Source: Alterluteimonas quercicellularis (GTDB lineage: Bacteria > Pseudomonadota > Gammaproteobacteria > Xanthomonadales > Xanthomonadaceae). Taken from it: a stretch of DNA of 64,000 nt. Position numbers and translations under genes: made by a program. Location: positions 124,001 to 188,000 of the forward strand of contig NZ_JAIWPR010000002.1 in NCBI RefSeq assembly GCF_021191635.1, written 5' to 3'. Below the pieces are notes generated by a model. The model was given only the letters and a program-made list of their open reading frames with translations. It had not been told where the DNA came from and ran no database searches. Below, one piece after another: positions 51,236 to 59,660 of the stretch (positions within the stretch are counted from its first letter, which is position 1; each line of letters opens with the position of its first letter).

Positions 51236-51910
51236 ATGCCCGAGTCCGCCGTCCCCGTCCTCACCATCGATGGTCCCTCCGGCTCGGGCAAGGGCACGAT
51301 CAGCCGGGCGGTGGCGGGGGCGCTGGGCTGGCACTACCTGGACTCCGGCGCCCTGTACCGGGCGGTCGGGGTGGCGGCCGGCTGGAACGACATCGACCTG
51401 GCCGATCCGGCCGCGCTGGTGCGCTGCACCTTCGACGTCGAGGTGACCTTCCGCGACGCCCCGTCGGGCGAGCCGCGGGTACTGATCAACGGCGTCGACG
51501 CCACCGACGAGCTGCGCACCGAGACCGCCGGCGCCGCGGCCTCGGCGATCGCCGCGATCCCCGAGGTGCGGGCCGCGCTGAAGGACCGGCAGCGCGCATT
51601 CAGGCAGCCGCCCGGCCTGGTCGCCGACGGCCGCGACATGGGCACGGTGATCTTCCCGGACGCCGGCTGGAAGGTGTTTCTGACCGCCAGCGCCGACGAA
51701 CGCGCCGAAAGGCGCTATAAGCAGTTGAGCGACAAGGGGGTTTCCGTTACATTGAACGGTCTGCTGCGAGAGATTCTCGCCCGCGACGCCCGCGACGCCA
51801 GCCGCGCGGTGGCGCCGCTGCGGCCGGCCGAAGACGCCGTCCGCATCGACACCACCGGCCTGGGGATCGACGAGGTGGTCGCGCGCGTGCTCGCGCTGGT
51901 GCGGGACTGA
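51236..51910 (+). CDS. cmk: Cytidylate kinase
   Basis: A 224-residue NMP kinase. The P-loop is [18 protein letters not shown], followed by [18 protein letters not shown], the CMP-binding insert ([28 protein letters not shown]) and [36 protein letters not shown]. It phosphorylates CMP and dCMP. The start at 51236 ([13 protein letters not shown]) gives the normal length; an ATG at 51206 overlaps the putative -10. The rpsA gene follows after 202 bases, the usual gammaproteobacterial order. Confidence 0.97.
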   Translation: MPESAVPVLTIDGPSGSGKGTISRAVAGALGWHYLDSGALYRAVGVAAGWNDIDLADPAALVRCTFDVEVTFRDAPSGEPRVLINGVDATDELRTETAGAAASAIAAIPEVRAALKDRQRAFRQPPGLVADGRDMGTVIFPDAGWKVFLTASADERAERRYKQLSDKGVSVTLNGLLREILARDARDASRAVAPLRPAEDAVRIDTTGLGIDEVVARVLALVRD

Positions 51911-52112
51911 CGCCCTCGGGCGCCGGGCCCGTCCGGCGCGTTCGCCTCGCCGCAGGCAGGCCCGTCTTGCGCTCGCGCGCCCGGCGGCAATCCACCACCA
52001 AGCAACGGCCACACGCAATCCCGCGCAGGCCGACCTACGGGTGGACCGCGGCATCCTGGCGGAAGTTCCCGCCGCACCGCGCGTCCGTGTCATCAACCGA
52101 GTAATCATCACA

Positions 52113-53801
52113 ATGACCGAATCATTCGCAGAACTGTTCGAGCAGAGCCAGGCCAACCTCGCCAAGCTCAAGCCGGGCGCCATCGTCAGCGGCACGGTGG
52201 TCGACGTGCGCACCGACGTCGTCGTCATCAACGCCGGCCTGAAGTCCGAGGGCATCGTGCCCATCGAGCAGTTCCGTAACGACGACGGCGAGATCGACGT
52301 CGCCGTCGGCGACACCGTCAAGGTGGCGCTGGACTCCCTCGAGAACGGCTTCGGCGAGACCGTGCTGTCGCGCGAGAAGGCCAAGCGCGCCATGGTGTGG
52401 GACGAGCTGGAAGAGGCGCTGGAGAAGAACGAGACCGTGACCGGCCGCATCAGCGGCAAAGTCAAGGGCGGCTTCACCGTCGACATCAAGGACGTCCGCG
52501 CGTTCCTGCCGGGCTCGCTGGTCGACGTGCGCCCGGTGCGCGATCCCGTCTACCTCGAGGGCAAGGAGCTCGAGTTCAAGCTGATCAAGCTGGACCGCAA
52601 GCGCAACAACGTCGTCGTCTCCCGCCGCGCGGTGGTCGAGAGCGAGCATTCCGAGGAGCGCGAGCAGCTGATGGAGAAGCTGGTCGAGGGCGCCAAGCTC
52701 AAGGGCGTGGTCAAGAACCTCACCGACTACGGCGCGTTCGTGGACCTGGGCGGCATCGACGGCCTGCTGCACATCACCGACATGGCGTGGAAGCGCGTGC
52801 GCCACCCGTCCGAGGTGGTCGAGGTCGGCCAGGAGCTGGAAGTGCGCGTGCTCAAGTACGACCGCGAGCGCAACCGCGTCAGCCTGGGCCTCAAGCAGCT
52901 GGGCGAGGATCCGTGGGACAACATCTCGCGCCGCTACCCGGCCAACACCCGCGTGTTCGGCAAGGTCTCCAACGTCACCGACTACGGCGCGTTCGTCGAG
53001 ATCGAGCCGGGCGTCGAGGGCCTGGTGCACGTGTCCGAGATGGACTGGACCAACAAGAACGTCAACCCGCAGAAGGTCGTGCAGGTCGGCGACGAGGTCC
53101 AGGTCATGGTGCTCGACGTCGACGAGGAGCGCCGCCGCATCTCGCTGGGCATGAAGCAGGTCACCTCGAACCCGTGGGAGACCTTCGCCGCGATCCACAA
53201 GAAGGGCGACAAGGTCGAGGGCCAGATCAAGTCGATCACCGACTTCGGCGTGTTCATCGGCCTGGACGGCGGCATCGACGGCCTCATCCACCTGTCCGAC
53301 ATGAGCTGGAACACCGGTGGCGAGGACCTGGCGCGCAACCTGAAGAAGGGCGACACCCTGCAGGCGGTGGTGCTGGCGGTCGACCCGGAGCGCGAGCGCA
53401 TCAGCCTGGGCGTCAAGCAGCTCGAGCAGGATCCGTTCGGCCAGTTCATGGCTGCCCATCCGAAGGGCTCGAAGGTCACCGGCACGGTCAAGGAAGTCGA
53501 CGCCAAGGGCGCGACGATCGAGCTGGCCGACGGCGTGGAGGGCTATGTCGCCGCGCGCGACATCAACGACCAGCGCGTCGACGACGCCAGCCAGTTCCTG
53601 AAGGTGGGCGAGGAGATCGAGGCGAAGTTCGTCGGCATGGACCGCAAGGGCCGCACGCTGCAGCTGTCGATCAAGGCGAAGGACGAGGCGGAGACCGCCG
53701 AGTCCCTGGCCGAGTACAACCGCGCGGCCGCCGAGGCCTCGAGCGGCACCACCAAGCTGGGCGCGCTGCTGCGCGAGCAGCTGGAAGGCAAGAACGAGTA
53801 A
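52113..53801 (+). CDS. rpsA: 30S ribosomal protein S1
   Basis: A 562-residue protein starting [22 protein letters not shown], with six S1/OB repeats. Repeats 3-6 carry the RNA-binding pattern ([115 protein letters not shown]). S1 brings mRNAs to the 30S subunit. The bases before the ATG (GAGTAATCATCACA) lack a Shine-Dalgarno, in keeping with the autogenous control of rpsA known in Gammaproteobacteria. A strong hairpin terminator follows. Confidence 0.98.
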   Translation: MTESFAELFEQSQANLAKLKPGAIVSGTVVDVRTDVVVINAGLKSEGIVPIEQFRNDDGEIDVAVGDTVKVALDSLENGFGETVLSREKAKRAMVWDELEEALEKNETVTGRISGKVKGGFTVDIKDVRAFLPGSLVDVRPVRDPVYLEGKELEFKLIKLDRKRNNVVVSRRAVVESEHSEEREQLMEKLVEGAKLKGVVKNLTDYGAFVDLGGIDGLLHITDMAWKRVRHPSEVVEVGQELEVRVLKYDRERNRVSLGLKQLGEDPWDNISRRYPANTRVFGKVSNVTDYGAFVEIEPGVEGLVHVSEMDWTNKNVNPQKVVQVGDEVQVMVLDVDEERRRISLGMKQVTSNPWETFAAIHKKGDKVEGQIKSITDFGVFIGLDGGIDGLIHLSDMSWNTGGEDLARNLKKGDTLQAVVLAVDPERERISLGVKQLEQDPFGQFMAAHPKGSKVTGTVKEVDAKGATIELADGVEGYVAARDINDQRVDDASQFLKVGEEIEAKFVGMDRKGRTLQLSIKAKDEAETAESLAEYNRAAAEASSGTTKLGALLREQLEGKNE

Positions 53802-53817
53802 CGCCAGCGAGTCCGCG

Positions 53818-53849
53818 ACGGCGGCCCGGGTTCCGGGCCGCCGTTCGCG
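53818..53849 (+). terminator. Hairpin terminator after rpsA
   Basis: ACGGCGGCCCGG-GTT-CCGGGCCGCCGT (53818-53844) is a perfect 12-bp stem with a 3-base loop, followed by TCGCGTT. It begins 17 bases after the rpsA stop, upstream of ihfB. Confidence 0.8.
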
Positions 53850-53888
53850 TTATCGGCGCCGTTGCGCCATCAGCGTCAGACCGGGGAC

Positions 53889-54191
53889 ATGACCAAGTCG
53901 GAACTCATCGAGATCCTGGCCGAGCGGCAGGCACACCTGAAGGCCGACGACGTCGATCTCGCGGTGAAGTCGTTGCTGGAGATGATGGGCGCCTCGCTGG
54001 CCCAGGGCGAGCGCATCGAGATCCGCGGCTTCGGCAGCTTCTCGCTGCACTACCGTCCGCCCCGCACGGGCCGCAACCCCAAGACCGGCGACGCGGTGGC
54101 GCTGCCGGGCAAGCACGTCCCGCATTTCAAGCCCGGCAAGGAACTGCGCGAGCGCGTTAGCGGCGTGGTCCCGCTGCCTTCCGAGGATTGA
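53889..54191 (+). CDS. ihfB: Integration host factor subunit beta
   Basis: A 100-residue DNA-bending protein. [40 protein letters not shown] is followed by the beta-arm region [49 protein letters not shown] with the intercalating Pro in RNPKTG. It pairs with IhfA in nucleoid organisation and regulation. The start at 53889 gives the family length. Position after rpsA and before lapB is conserved. Confidence 0.97.
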   Translation: MTKSELIEILAERQAHLKADDVDLAVKSLLEMMGASLAQGERIEIRGFGSFSLHYRPPRTGRNPKTGDAVALPGKHVPHFKPGKELRERVSGVVPLPSED

Positions 54192-54404
54192 CGCGGCACC
54201 GGGCGCCGCTGCGCCGGAGCCGTACCGCATTCGCGCCGAACCGTCGCCGCTCCGCGCCGCCGGGCCGCAGCCGGGTGCGCCGCTGCGCGGGGTTTCGGTG
54301 ATACTTCCCCGGTCTCGCCGCCGACCTGGCGCGTACCGCGCGCATGCCGGCCGGGCGAAGCGCGGGCGCCCGACCGGGCCCGCATTGAACAAGGAGTCGA
54401 TTGG

Positions 54405-55589
54405 ATGGCCTTCATCAGCGAGTGGTTCTGGTTCTTCCTGCTGCTGCCGGTGGCCGCGCTGAGCGGCTGGATCATCGGGCGCAGGGGCGGCGAGCGCCAC
54501 AGCGACACCCAGGTCAGCCGGCTGTCGACCACCTACTTCCGCGGCCTGAACTACCTGCTCAACGAGCAGCCGGACAAGGCGATCGAGCTGTTCCTGCACA
54601 TCGCCGAGCTGGACAAGGACACCTTCGAGACCCAGGTGGCCCTGGGCCACCTGTTCCGCCGCCGCGGCGAGGTGGATCGCGCGATCCGCCTGCACCAGGG
54701 CCTGGTCGAGCGCTCCGACCTCAGCGACCAGCAGCGCGTGCAGGCCCTGCTGGCGCTCGGCGAGGACTACATGCGCTCGGGCCTGCTCGACCGCGCCGAG
54801 ACCGTGTTCACCGAACTGGCCGCGCTCGACGACCGCGCGCCGCAGGCGCTCAAGCACCTGATCTCCATCTACCAGTCCGAGCGCGACTGGCCCAAGGCGA
54901 TCGACAACGCCACTCGCTACGAGGCGGTCACCGGCGAGCCGATGGGGCGCCTGATCGCCCATTTCGAGTGCGAGCTGGCCGAGCGCCTGCGCGCCGCCGG
55001 CGACTTCGACGGCGCGCGCGCCGCGGTCGCGCGCGCCTACGCGGCGGACTCCAACTCGGTGCGCGCGGGCATCCTGTCCGGCCGGCTCGAGTTCGACGCC
55101 GGCAACGATGCCGCGGCGATCCGCGCCTTCGAGCGCGCCGCGCGCCACGACACCGACTTCCTGCCCGAGATCATGCCGCAGCTGCTGGCCGCCTACGACC
55201 GCAACGGCGACGCCACCGGCGCCCGCTCGTTCCTGGCCGAGATGACCGAGCACTACCGCGGCATCGCCCCGGTGCTGGCGCTGACCCGGCTCGCCGAGGC
55301 CGAGCGCGGCGTGGCCGCCGCCCGCGAGTACCTGGCCGCGCAGCTCAAGGACCGGCCCTCGGTGCGCGGCGAGGCGGCGCTGATCGACCTGACCCTGGCG
55401 GCCGGGGAGGGCGGCGATCCCGCCCGCACCCTGCACGACCTCAAGCACATCACCGACCAGTTGCTGGTGCGCAATCCCAGCTACCGCTGCAACCGCTGCG
55501 GCTTCGGCGCCCGCAGCCACCATTGGCAGTGCCCCAGCTGCAAGGAATGGGGCACGATCAAGCCGCTGCTCAACTACGCCGTGGTCTAG
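54405..55589 (+). CDS. lapB: Lipopolysaccharide assembly protein B
   Basis: A 394-residue protein with an ideal AAGGAG SD. One N-terminal membrane helix (FISEWFWFFLLLPVAALSGWIIG) anchors a cytoplasmic TPR array (YFRGLNYLLNEQPDKAIELFLHIAELDKDTFETQVALGHLFRRRGEVDRAIRLHQ onward), ending in a rubredoxin-like zinc/iron site (YRCNRCGFGARSHHWQCPSCKEWGT). LapB adjusts LpxC proteolysis and LPS assembly. The usual lapA partner is absent upstream. The final G of its TAG stop belongs to an inserted MITE; without the insert the stop would be TAA overlapping the next ATG. Confidence 0.96.
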   Translation: MAFISEWFWFFLLLPVAALSGWIIGRRGGERHSDTQVSRLSTTYFRGLNYLLNEQPDKAIELFLHIAELDKDTFETQVALGHLFRRRGEVDRAIRLHQGLVERSDLSDQQRVQALLALGEDYMRSGLLDRAETVFTELAALDDRAPQALKHLISIYQSERDWPKAIDNATRYEAVTGEPMGRLIAHFECELAERLRAAGDFDGARAAVARAYAADSNSVRAGILSGRLEFDAGNDAAAIRAFERAARHDTDFLPEIMPQLLAAYDRNGDATGARSFLAEMTEHYRGIAPVLALTRLAEAERGVAAAREYLAAQLKDRPSVRGEAALIDLTLAAGEGGDPARTLHDLKHITDQLLVRNPSYRCNRCGFGARSHHWQCPSCKEWGTIKPLLNYAVV

Positions 55590-55762
55590 GGCCTGTTAAC
55601 GCTCATGACATACCTCGCATGGTGTCCCCGTGACCGTCAGGTGGTGTTGCGCAGCGCAGCGCCTGACTGGCCGTCAGGTCAAGCTGCGCGGCGCCGCCTG
55701 GCGGCCACGGGGACGCCACCCGCAGGTCCGGTGCGAGGCATGTCATGAGCGTTAAAAGGCCC
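55589..55762. mobile_element. Hairpin MITE, 174 bp, inserted between lapB and the glycosyltransferase gene
   Basis: Terminal inverted repeats at about 55588-55619 and 55732-55763 match at 30 of 32 positions (GGGCCTGTTAACGCTCATGA... type). TA dinucleotides flank both ends (55587-55588 and 55763-55764), like a target duplication. The interior is also self-complementary (GTCCCCGTG at about 55632 with CACGGGGAC near 55716; CCTGAC with GTCAGG at the centre), so the whole element can fold into one long hairpin. It has no coding capacity. Confidence 0.85.
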
Positions 55763-55764
55763 TA

Positions 55765-56799
55765 ATGCCCGATCTGCTCGCGATCTGCGCCGCCGTCGCC
55801 GTGGCGACCGCGGCGCTGACGTGGCTGGCGCGGCGCTACGCCCTGTGGCGGCGGCTGCTCGACGAGCCGGGCGAGCGCCGCAGCCATGTCGTGGCGACCC
55901 CCCGCGGCGGCGGCATCGCGATCGTGCTGGCCCTGCTGCCGCTGCTGGGCTGGCTGGCGCTCGCGCCGGCGGCGGCCGCGCCGGGCGGCTACTGGCTCGG
56001 CGTCTGCGCCGGCACCGGACTGGTGGCCTTCATCGGCTGGTGGGACGACCACCGGCCGCTGTCGGCGCGCCGCCGCTTCGCCGTGCACCTGGCCGCGGGC
56101 GCGCTGCTGGGCGCGGCGGTGATCGCGTCCGGCGGCCACTGGCTGGCCGCGGCGGTGGCGTTCGCACTGGCCGTGGGGCTGCTCAACGTGTGGAACTTCA
56201 TGGACGGCATCAACGGCCTGGCGGCGAGCCAGGCCGCGATCGCCGCCGCGGTCTGCGGCGGCCTGGCCGCGGACCCGGACCTGCGCATCGCGGCCTGGGC
56301 GCTGGCGGCCGCCTGCTGCGGCTTCCTGCCGTTCAACTTCCCGCGGGCCCGCATCTTCCTGGGCGACGTGGGCAGCGGGGCGCTCGGCTACCTGCTGGCC
56401 GCACTGCTGGCGCGCGGACTGCTCGGCGGCGGCGAGGTCTACGGCGCGGCCGCCGCGCCGGTCTGGCTGCTGCTGCTGTCGGCGCCGCTCGGCGCGTTCT
56501 GCGTTGATGCGTCCCTCACATTGCTCCGGCGCATGCTGCGCGGCGAGGCGTGGTGGCGTCCACATGTTCAGCATGCCTACCAGGCCTGGGCGCGGCGCAT
56601 CGGGCACACCCGAACCACGTTCGCATACGCGGCGTGGAGCGTGTCCGGTGGCCTGGTCGCTATCGCGCTGTACAGGTTAGGGTTCCCATTTAGGTTTATG
56701 ATGCTCGTGATAGTCGCGTGGCAGGTCACAGGGGGCCTGCTGTGGTTCGTGCTGCAGGATGCTGATCGCCGGATGACATCGAAAGGTTCGCCCCTGTGA
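55765..56799 (+). CDS. Glycosyltransferase family 4, WecA/WbpL-like polyprenyl-phosphate sugar-phosphate transferase
   Basis: A 344-residue polytopic protein with about ten membrane segments. PNPT motifs are DEPGERRSHVVATPRGGGIAIV, FIGWWDDHRPLSARRRF (Asp pair for Mg), LNVWNFMDGINGLAASQA, RARIFLGDVGSGALGYLL and the His loop RPHVQHAYQ. It transfers a GlcNAc-1-P-type sugar to undecaprenyl phosphate, starting O-antigen or exopolysaccharide synthesis. The ATG follows a MITE directly and has no SD of its own, so expression may depend on read-through or on sequences in the element. It overlaps the next gene by 4 bases. Confidence 0.93.
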   Translation: MPDLLAICAAVAVATAALTWLARRYALWRRLLDEPGERRSHVVATPRGGGIAIVLALLPLLGWLALAPAAAAPGGYWLGVCAGTGLVAFIGWWDDHRPLSARRRFAVHLAAGALLGAAVIASGGHWLAAAVAFALAVGLLNVWNFMDGINGLAASQAAIAAAVCGGLAADPDLRIAAWALAAACCGFLPFNFPRARIFLGDVGSGALGYLLAALLARGLLGGGEVYGAAAAPVWLLLLSAPLGAFCVDASLTLLRRMLRGEAWWRPHVQHAYQAWARRIGHTRTTFAYAAWSVSGGLVAIALYRLGFPFRFMMLVIVAWQVTGGLLWFVLQDADRRMTSKGSPL

Positions 56800-58700
56800 A
56801 GAACTGGTCCGAGCGAGCAGGCGCGCTGATGCCCCGGGCGGGCATCGTGCTGCACGATCTGGCCATGGTCTGGCTGTGCTGGGTGGCCCTCCACCAGTTC
56901 CGGCTGTCCATGCAGCCGATCCCGCCGGAAGTGCCGCTCTGGTCGACCTCCACCCTGCTGGTGCTGCTGGCCCAGGGCCTGGTCCTGTGGCGGGTGGGCC
57001 TGTACCGCGGCGTCTGGCGCTTCGCCAGCGTGCCGGACCTGCTCAACATCCTGAAGGCGAGCCTGTTCGGGCTGGTCGCGATCCTGCTGGCGCTGTTCCT
57101 CTACAACCGCCTCGACCAGGTGCCGCGCACGGTGCTGATCCTGTACCCGGTGGTGCTGACCGCGCTGCTGGGCATGCCGCGGCTGCTCTACCGCAGCTGG
57201 AAGGACTACAGCCTCGCGCAGACCGACCACACCGCGGTGCGGGTGCTGATCCTCGGCGCCGGCCAGGCCGGCGAGGCCCTGCTGCGCGACCTGCGCCGCA
57301 CCGGCGCCTACCAGGCGGTGGGCTTCCTCGACGATGCGCCCAAGCTGCACGGCAGCCACCTGCAGGGCGTGCCGGTGCTGGGGCGGGTCGAGGACGTCGC
57401 CAAGATCGCGCCGGAGACTGCGGCCCGGCTGCTGATCATCGCCATGCCGTCCTTGGACGCGGCCGCCATGCGCAAGGTCGTCTCGCTGTGCGAGGAGACC
57501 GGGCTGCCGTTCCGCACCGTGCCGAAGATCGACGACCTCCTGGAAGGCCGCTCGCTGCCGGGCGAGCTCAAGGAAGTGGCGATCGAGGACCTGCTCGGCC
57601 GCCAGCCGGTGGTGCCGGACTGGAAGGCGATCCGCAGCTGGCTGGGCGGCCGCAGCGTGCTGGTGACCGGCGGCGGCGGCTCGATCGGCGCCGAGCTGTG
57701 CCGGCAGTGCGCGCGCAACGGCGCCCGCCAGGTCACCGTGCTCGACATGGACGAACTGGCGCTGAGCACCATCGAGTCGATGATGCGGCGCGACTTCCCG
57801 CAGGTCGAATGCATTCCGATCCTGGGCGACTGCGGCGATCCGGCGGTGATCCGCCACGCGCTGGCGTCCTCGACGCCGGAGGCGGTGTTCCACGCGGCCG
57901 CCTACAAGCAGGTGCCGGTGCTGGAAGGGCAGCTGCGCGAGGCGGTGCGCAACAACGTGCTCGCCACCGAGACCGTGGCCCAGGAGGCGGTCGCCGCGGG
58001 CGTGGCCTCGTTCGTGCTGATCTCCACCGACAAGGCGGTCGACCCGGTCAACGTGCTGGGCGCGACCAAGCGCCTGGCCGAGATGGTCTGCCAGTCGCTG
58101 GCGGAGACGGCCACGACCCGCTTCGTCACCGTGCGCTTCGGCAACGTGCTCGACTCGGCCGGCAGCGTGGTGCCGCTGTTCCGCGAGCAGATCCGCGTCG
58201 GCGGCCCGGTTACCGTGACCCACCCCGAGGTCACCCGTTTCTTCATGACCATTCCCGAGGCCTGCCTGCTGATCCTGCAGGCGGCCGCGCTGGGCTCGCG
58301 CCACGCCATCTACACGCTCGACATGGGCGAGCCGGTCTCGATCCGGCTGCTCGCCGAGCAGATGATCCGGCTGGCCGGCAAGCACCCCGAGCGCGACGTC
58401 GCCATCGTCTACACCGGCCTGCGCGCCGGCGAGAAGCTGCACGAGACGCTGTTCCACGCCGACGAGCGCTATCGCCCGACCTCGCACCCGAAGATCCTGC
58501 AGGCCGAGGCGAGGGCGATCCTGGTCGAGCGCGTGCTGGGCTCGGCTGCACGTCTTCGCGACGCCTCGCACCGCTATGATCTGGACGCCCTGGCGCAGAC
58601 CCTGCGCGAGTCGGTGCCCGAGTTCAGTCCGCTCGCGCCGCCCGAGCCGCAGGCCGCGACCGTGGTCGCCTTTCCCGCCCGACACGCAAGAAGGACATGA
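56796..58700 (+). CDS. Nucleotide-sugar 4,6-dehydratase/epimerase, membrane-bound (WbpM/CapD type)
   Basis: A 634-residue protein with four N-terminal membrane segments (residues about 15-130), a first Rossmann-like domain (VRVLILGAGQAGEALLRDLRRTGAYQAVGFLDD) and the catalytic SDR domain (SVLVTGGGGSIGAELCRQCARNGARQV; FHAAAYKQVPVLEGQLREAVRNNV; LISTDKAVDPVNVLGATKRLAEM). As in WbpM/FlaA1 relatives the usual YxxxK Tyr is replaced (Met/Ala-Thr-Lys context). It converts UDP-GlcNAc or a related sugar to a 4-keto-6-deoxy form for surface polysaccharide. It overlaps both neighbours, so the three genes form one unit with galU. Confidence 0.95.
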   Translation: MKNWSERAGALMPRAGIVLHDLAMVWLCWVALHQFRLSMQPIPPEVPLWSTSTLLVLLAQGLVLWRVGLYRGVWRFASVPDLLNILKASLFGLVAILLALFLYNRLDQVPRTVLILYPVVLTALLGMPRLLYRSWKDYSLAQTDHTAVRVLILGAGQAGEALLRDLRRTGAYQAVGFLDDAPKLHGSHLQGVPVLGRVEDVAKIAPETAARLLIIAMPSLDAAAMRKVVSLCEETGLPFRTVPKIDDLLEGRSLPGELKEVAIEDLLGRQPVVPDWKAIRSWLGGRSVLVTGGGGSIGAELCRQCARNGARQVTVLDMDELALSTIESMMRRDFPQVECIPILGDCGDPAVIRHALASSTPEAVFHAAAYKQVPVLEGQLREAVRNNVLATETVAQEAVAAGVASFVLISTDKAVDPVNVLGATKRLAEMVCQSLAETATTRFVTVRFGNVLDSAGSVVPLFREQIRVGGPVTVTHPEVTRFFMTIPEACLLILQAAALGSRHAIYTLDMGEPVSIRLLAEQMIRLAGKHPERDVAIVYTGLRAGEKLHETLFHADERYRPTSHPKILQAEARAILVERVLGSAARLRDASHRYDLDALAQTLRESVPEFSPLAPPEPQAATVVAFPARHARRT

Positions 58701-59599
58701 CTCGACGCATCCGCAAGGCCGTTTTCCCCGTCGCCGGGCTCGGTACCCGATTCCTCCCCGCCACCAAGACCGTTCCCAAGGAAATGCTGCCGGTCATCGA
58801 CCGGCCGCTGATCCAGTACGCCGTCGACGAGGCCATCGACGCCGGCTGCGACACCCTGATCTTCATCACCAACCGCTACAAGCACGCGGTCGCGGACTAC
58901 TTCGACAAGGCCTACGAGCTCGAGGACAAGCTCGAGCGCGCCGGCAAGCACGAGCAGCTCGAACTGGTGCGCAACCCGCTGCCCGCGCACGTCCGCGCGA
59001 TCTTCGTCACCCAGCCCGAGGCGCTGGGGCTCGGCCACGCGGTGCTGTGCGCGAAGGAAGTCGTCGGCGACGAGCCGTTCGCGGTGCTGCTGCCCGACGA
59101 CCTGATCTGGAACCGCGGCGGCGCCTCGGCGCTCAGGCAGATGGCCGACCACGCCGAGGGCTCGGGCGCAGGCGTGATCGCCGTGCAGAACGTGCCGCGC
59201 GACAAGACCTCCAGCTACGGCATCGTCGACATCGAGGGCTTCTCGGACCGCCACGGCGCGATCCGCAACATGGTGGAGAAGCCCCGGCCGGAAGACGCGC
59301 CCAGCACCCTCGCGGTGGTCGGGCGCTACGTGCTGCCGCCCGAGATCTTCGCGTCGCTGGAGAACACCGGCCGCGGCAGCGGCGGCGAGATCCAGCTCAC
59401 CGACGCGATCGCCGACCTGATCGCGCAGGGGCGCCGGTTCGACGCCTACCGCTTCCAGGGCACCCGCTTCGACTGCGGCGCCCACATCGGCCTGATCGAG
59501 GCGACCATCCGCTTCGCGCTCGACCACGAGACCCTGAGCGAGGCGGCGCGGGAAAGCATGCAGCGCGCGCTCGACGAGCTGGGCGTCGCGGAGAATTGA
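58697..59599 (+). CDS. galU: UTP-glucose-1-phosphate uridylyltransferase
   Basis: A 300-residue enzyme. RKAVFPVAGLGTRFLPATKTVPKEMLPVIDRPLIQYAVDEA is the nucleotide-binding signature, and PDDLIWNRGGASALRQM, SSYGIVDIEG, MVEKPRPEDAPS and GEIQLTDAIADLI complete the GalU set. It makes UDP-glucose for LPS core, exopolysaccharide and glycan synthesis. Its ATG overlaps the dehydratase stop (ATGA). It is convergent with the thiolase gene across a REP-containing hairpin. Confidence 0.97.
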   Translation: MTRRIRKAVFPVAGLGTRFLPATKTVPKEMLPVIDRPLIQYAVDEAIDAGCDTLIFITNRYKHAVADYFDKAYELEDKLERAGKHEQLELVRNPLPAHVRAIFVTQPEALGLGHAVLCAKEVVGDEPFAVLLPDDLIWNRGGASALRQMADHAEGSGAGVIAVQNVPRDKTSSYGIVDIEGFSDRHGAIRNMVEKPRPEDAPSTLAVVGRYVLPPEIFASLENTGRGSGGEIQLTDAIADLIAQGRRFDAYRFQGTRFDCGAHIGLIEATIRFALDHETLSEAARESMQRALDELGVAEN

Positions 59600-59607
59600 G
59601 CCGCCGC

Positions 59608-59660
59608 GCGCGCGACTGGGCTTTCCGGGAAAGCGCCGTCGCGCGCGAGCGCGCTCCTAC
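59608..59660. repeat. REP element with degenerate partner in a convergent junction
   Basis: A consensus arm lies at 59639-59660 (the reverse complement of GTAGGAGCGCGCTCGCGCG...). A weakened partner (CGCGCGCGACTGGGCTTTCC at about 59608-59626) pairs through CTTTCC/GGAAAG to give a long hairpin. The TAG stop of the thiolase gene lies in the right arm. Confidence 0.75.

Noticed and set aside
56796-58700. Frameshift or fusion suspected in the 634-residue dehydratase
   Set aside because: The length and the membrane-Rossmann-SDR order are normal for WbpM/CapD proteins.
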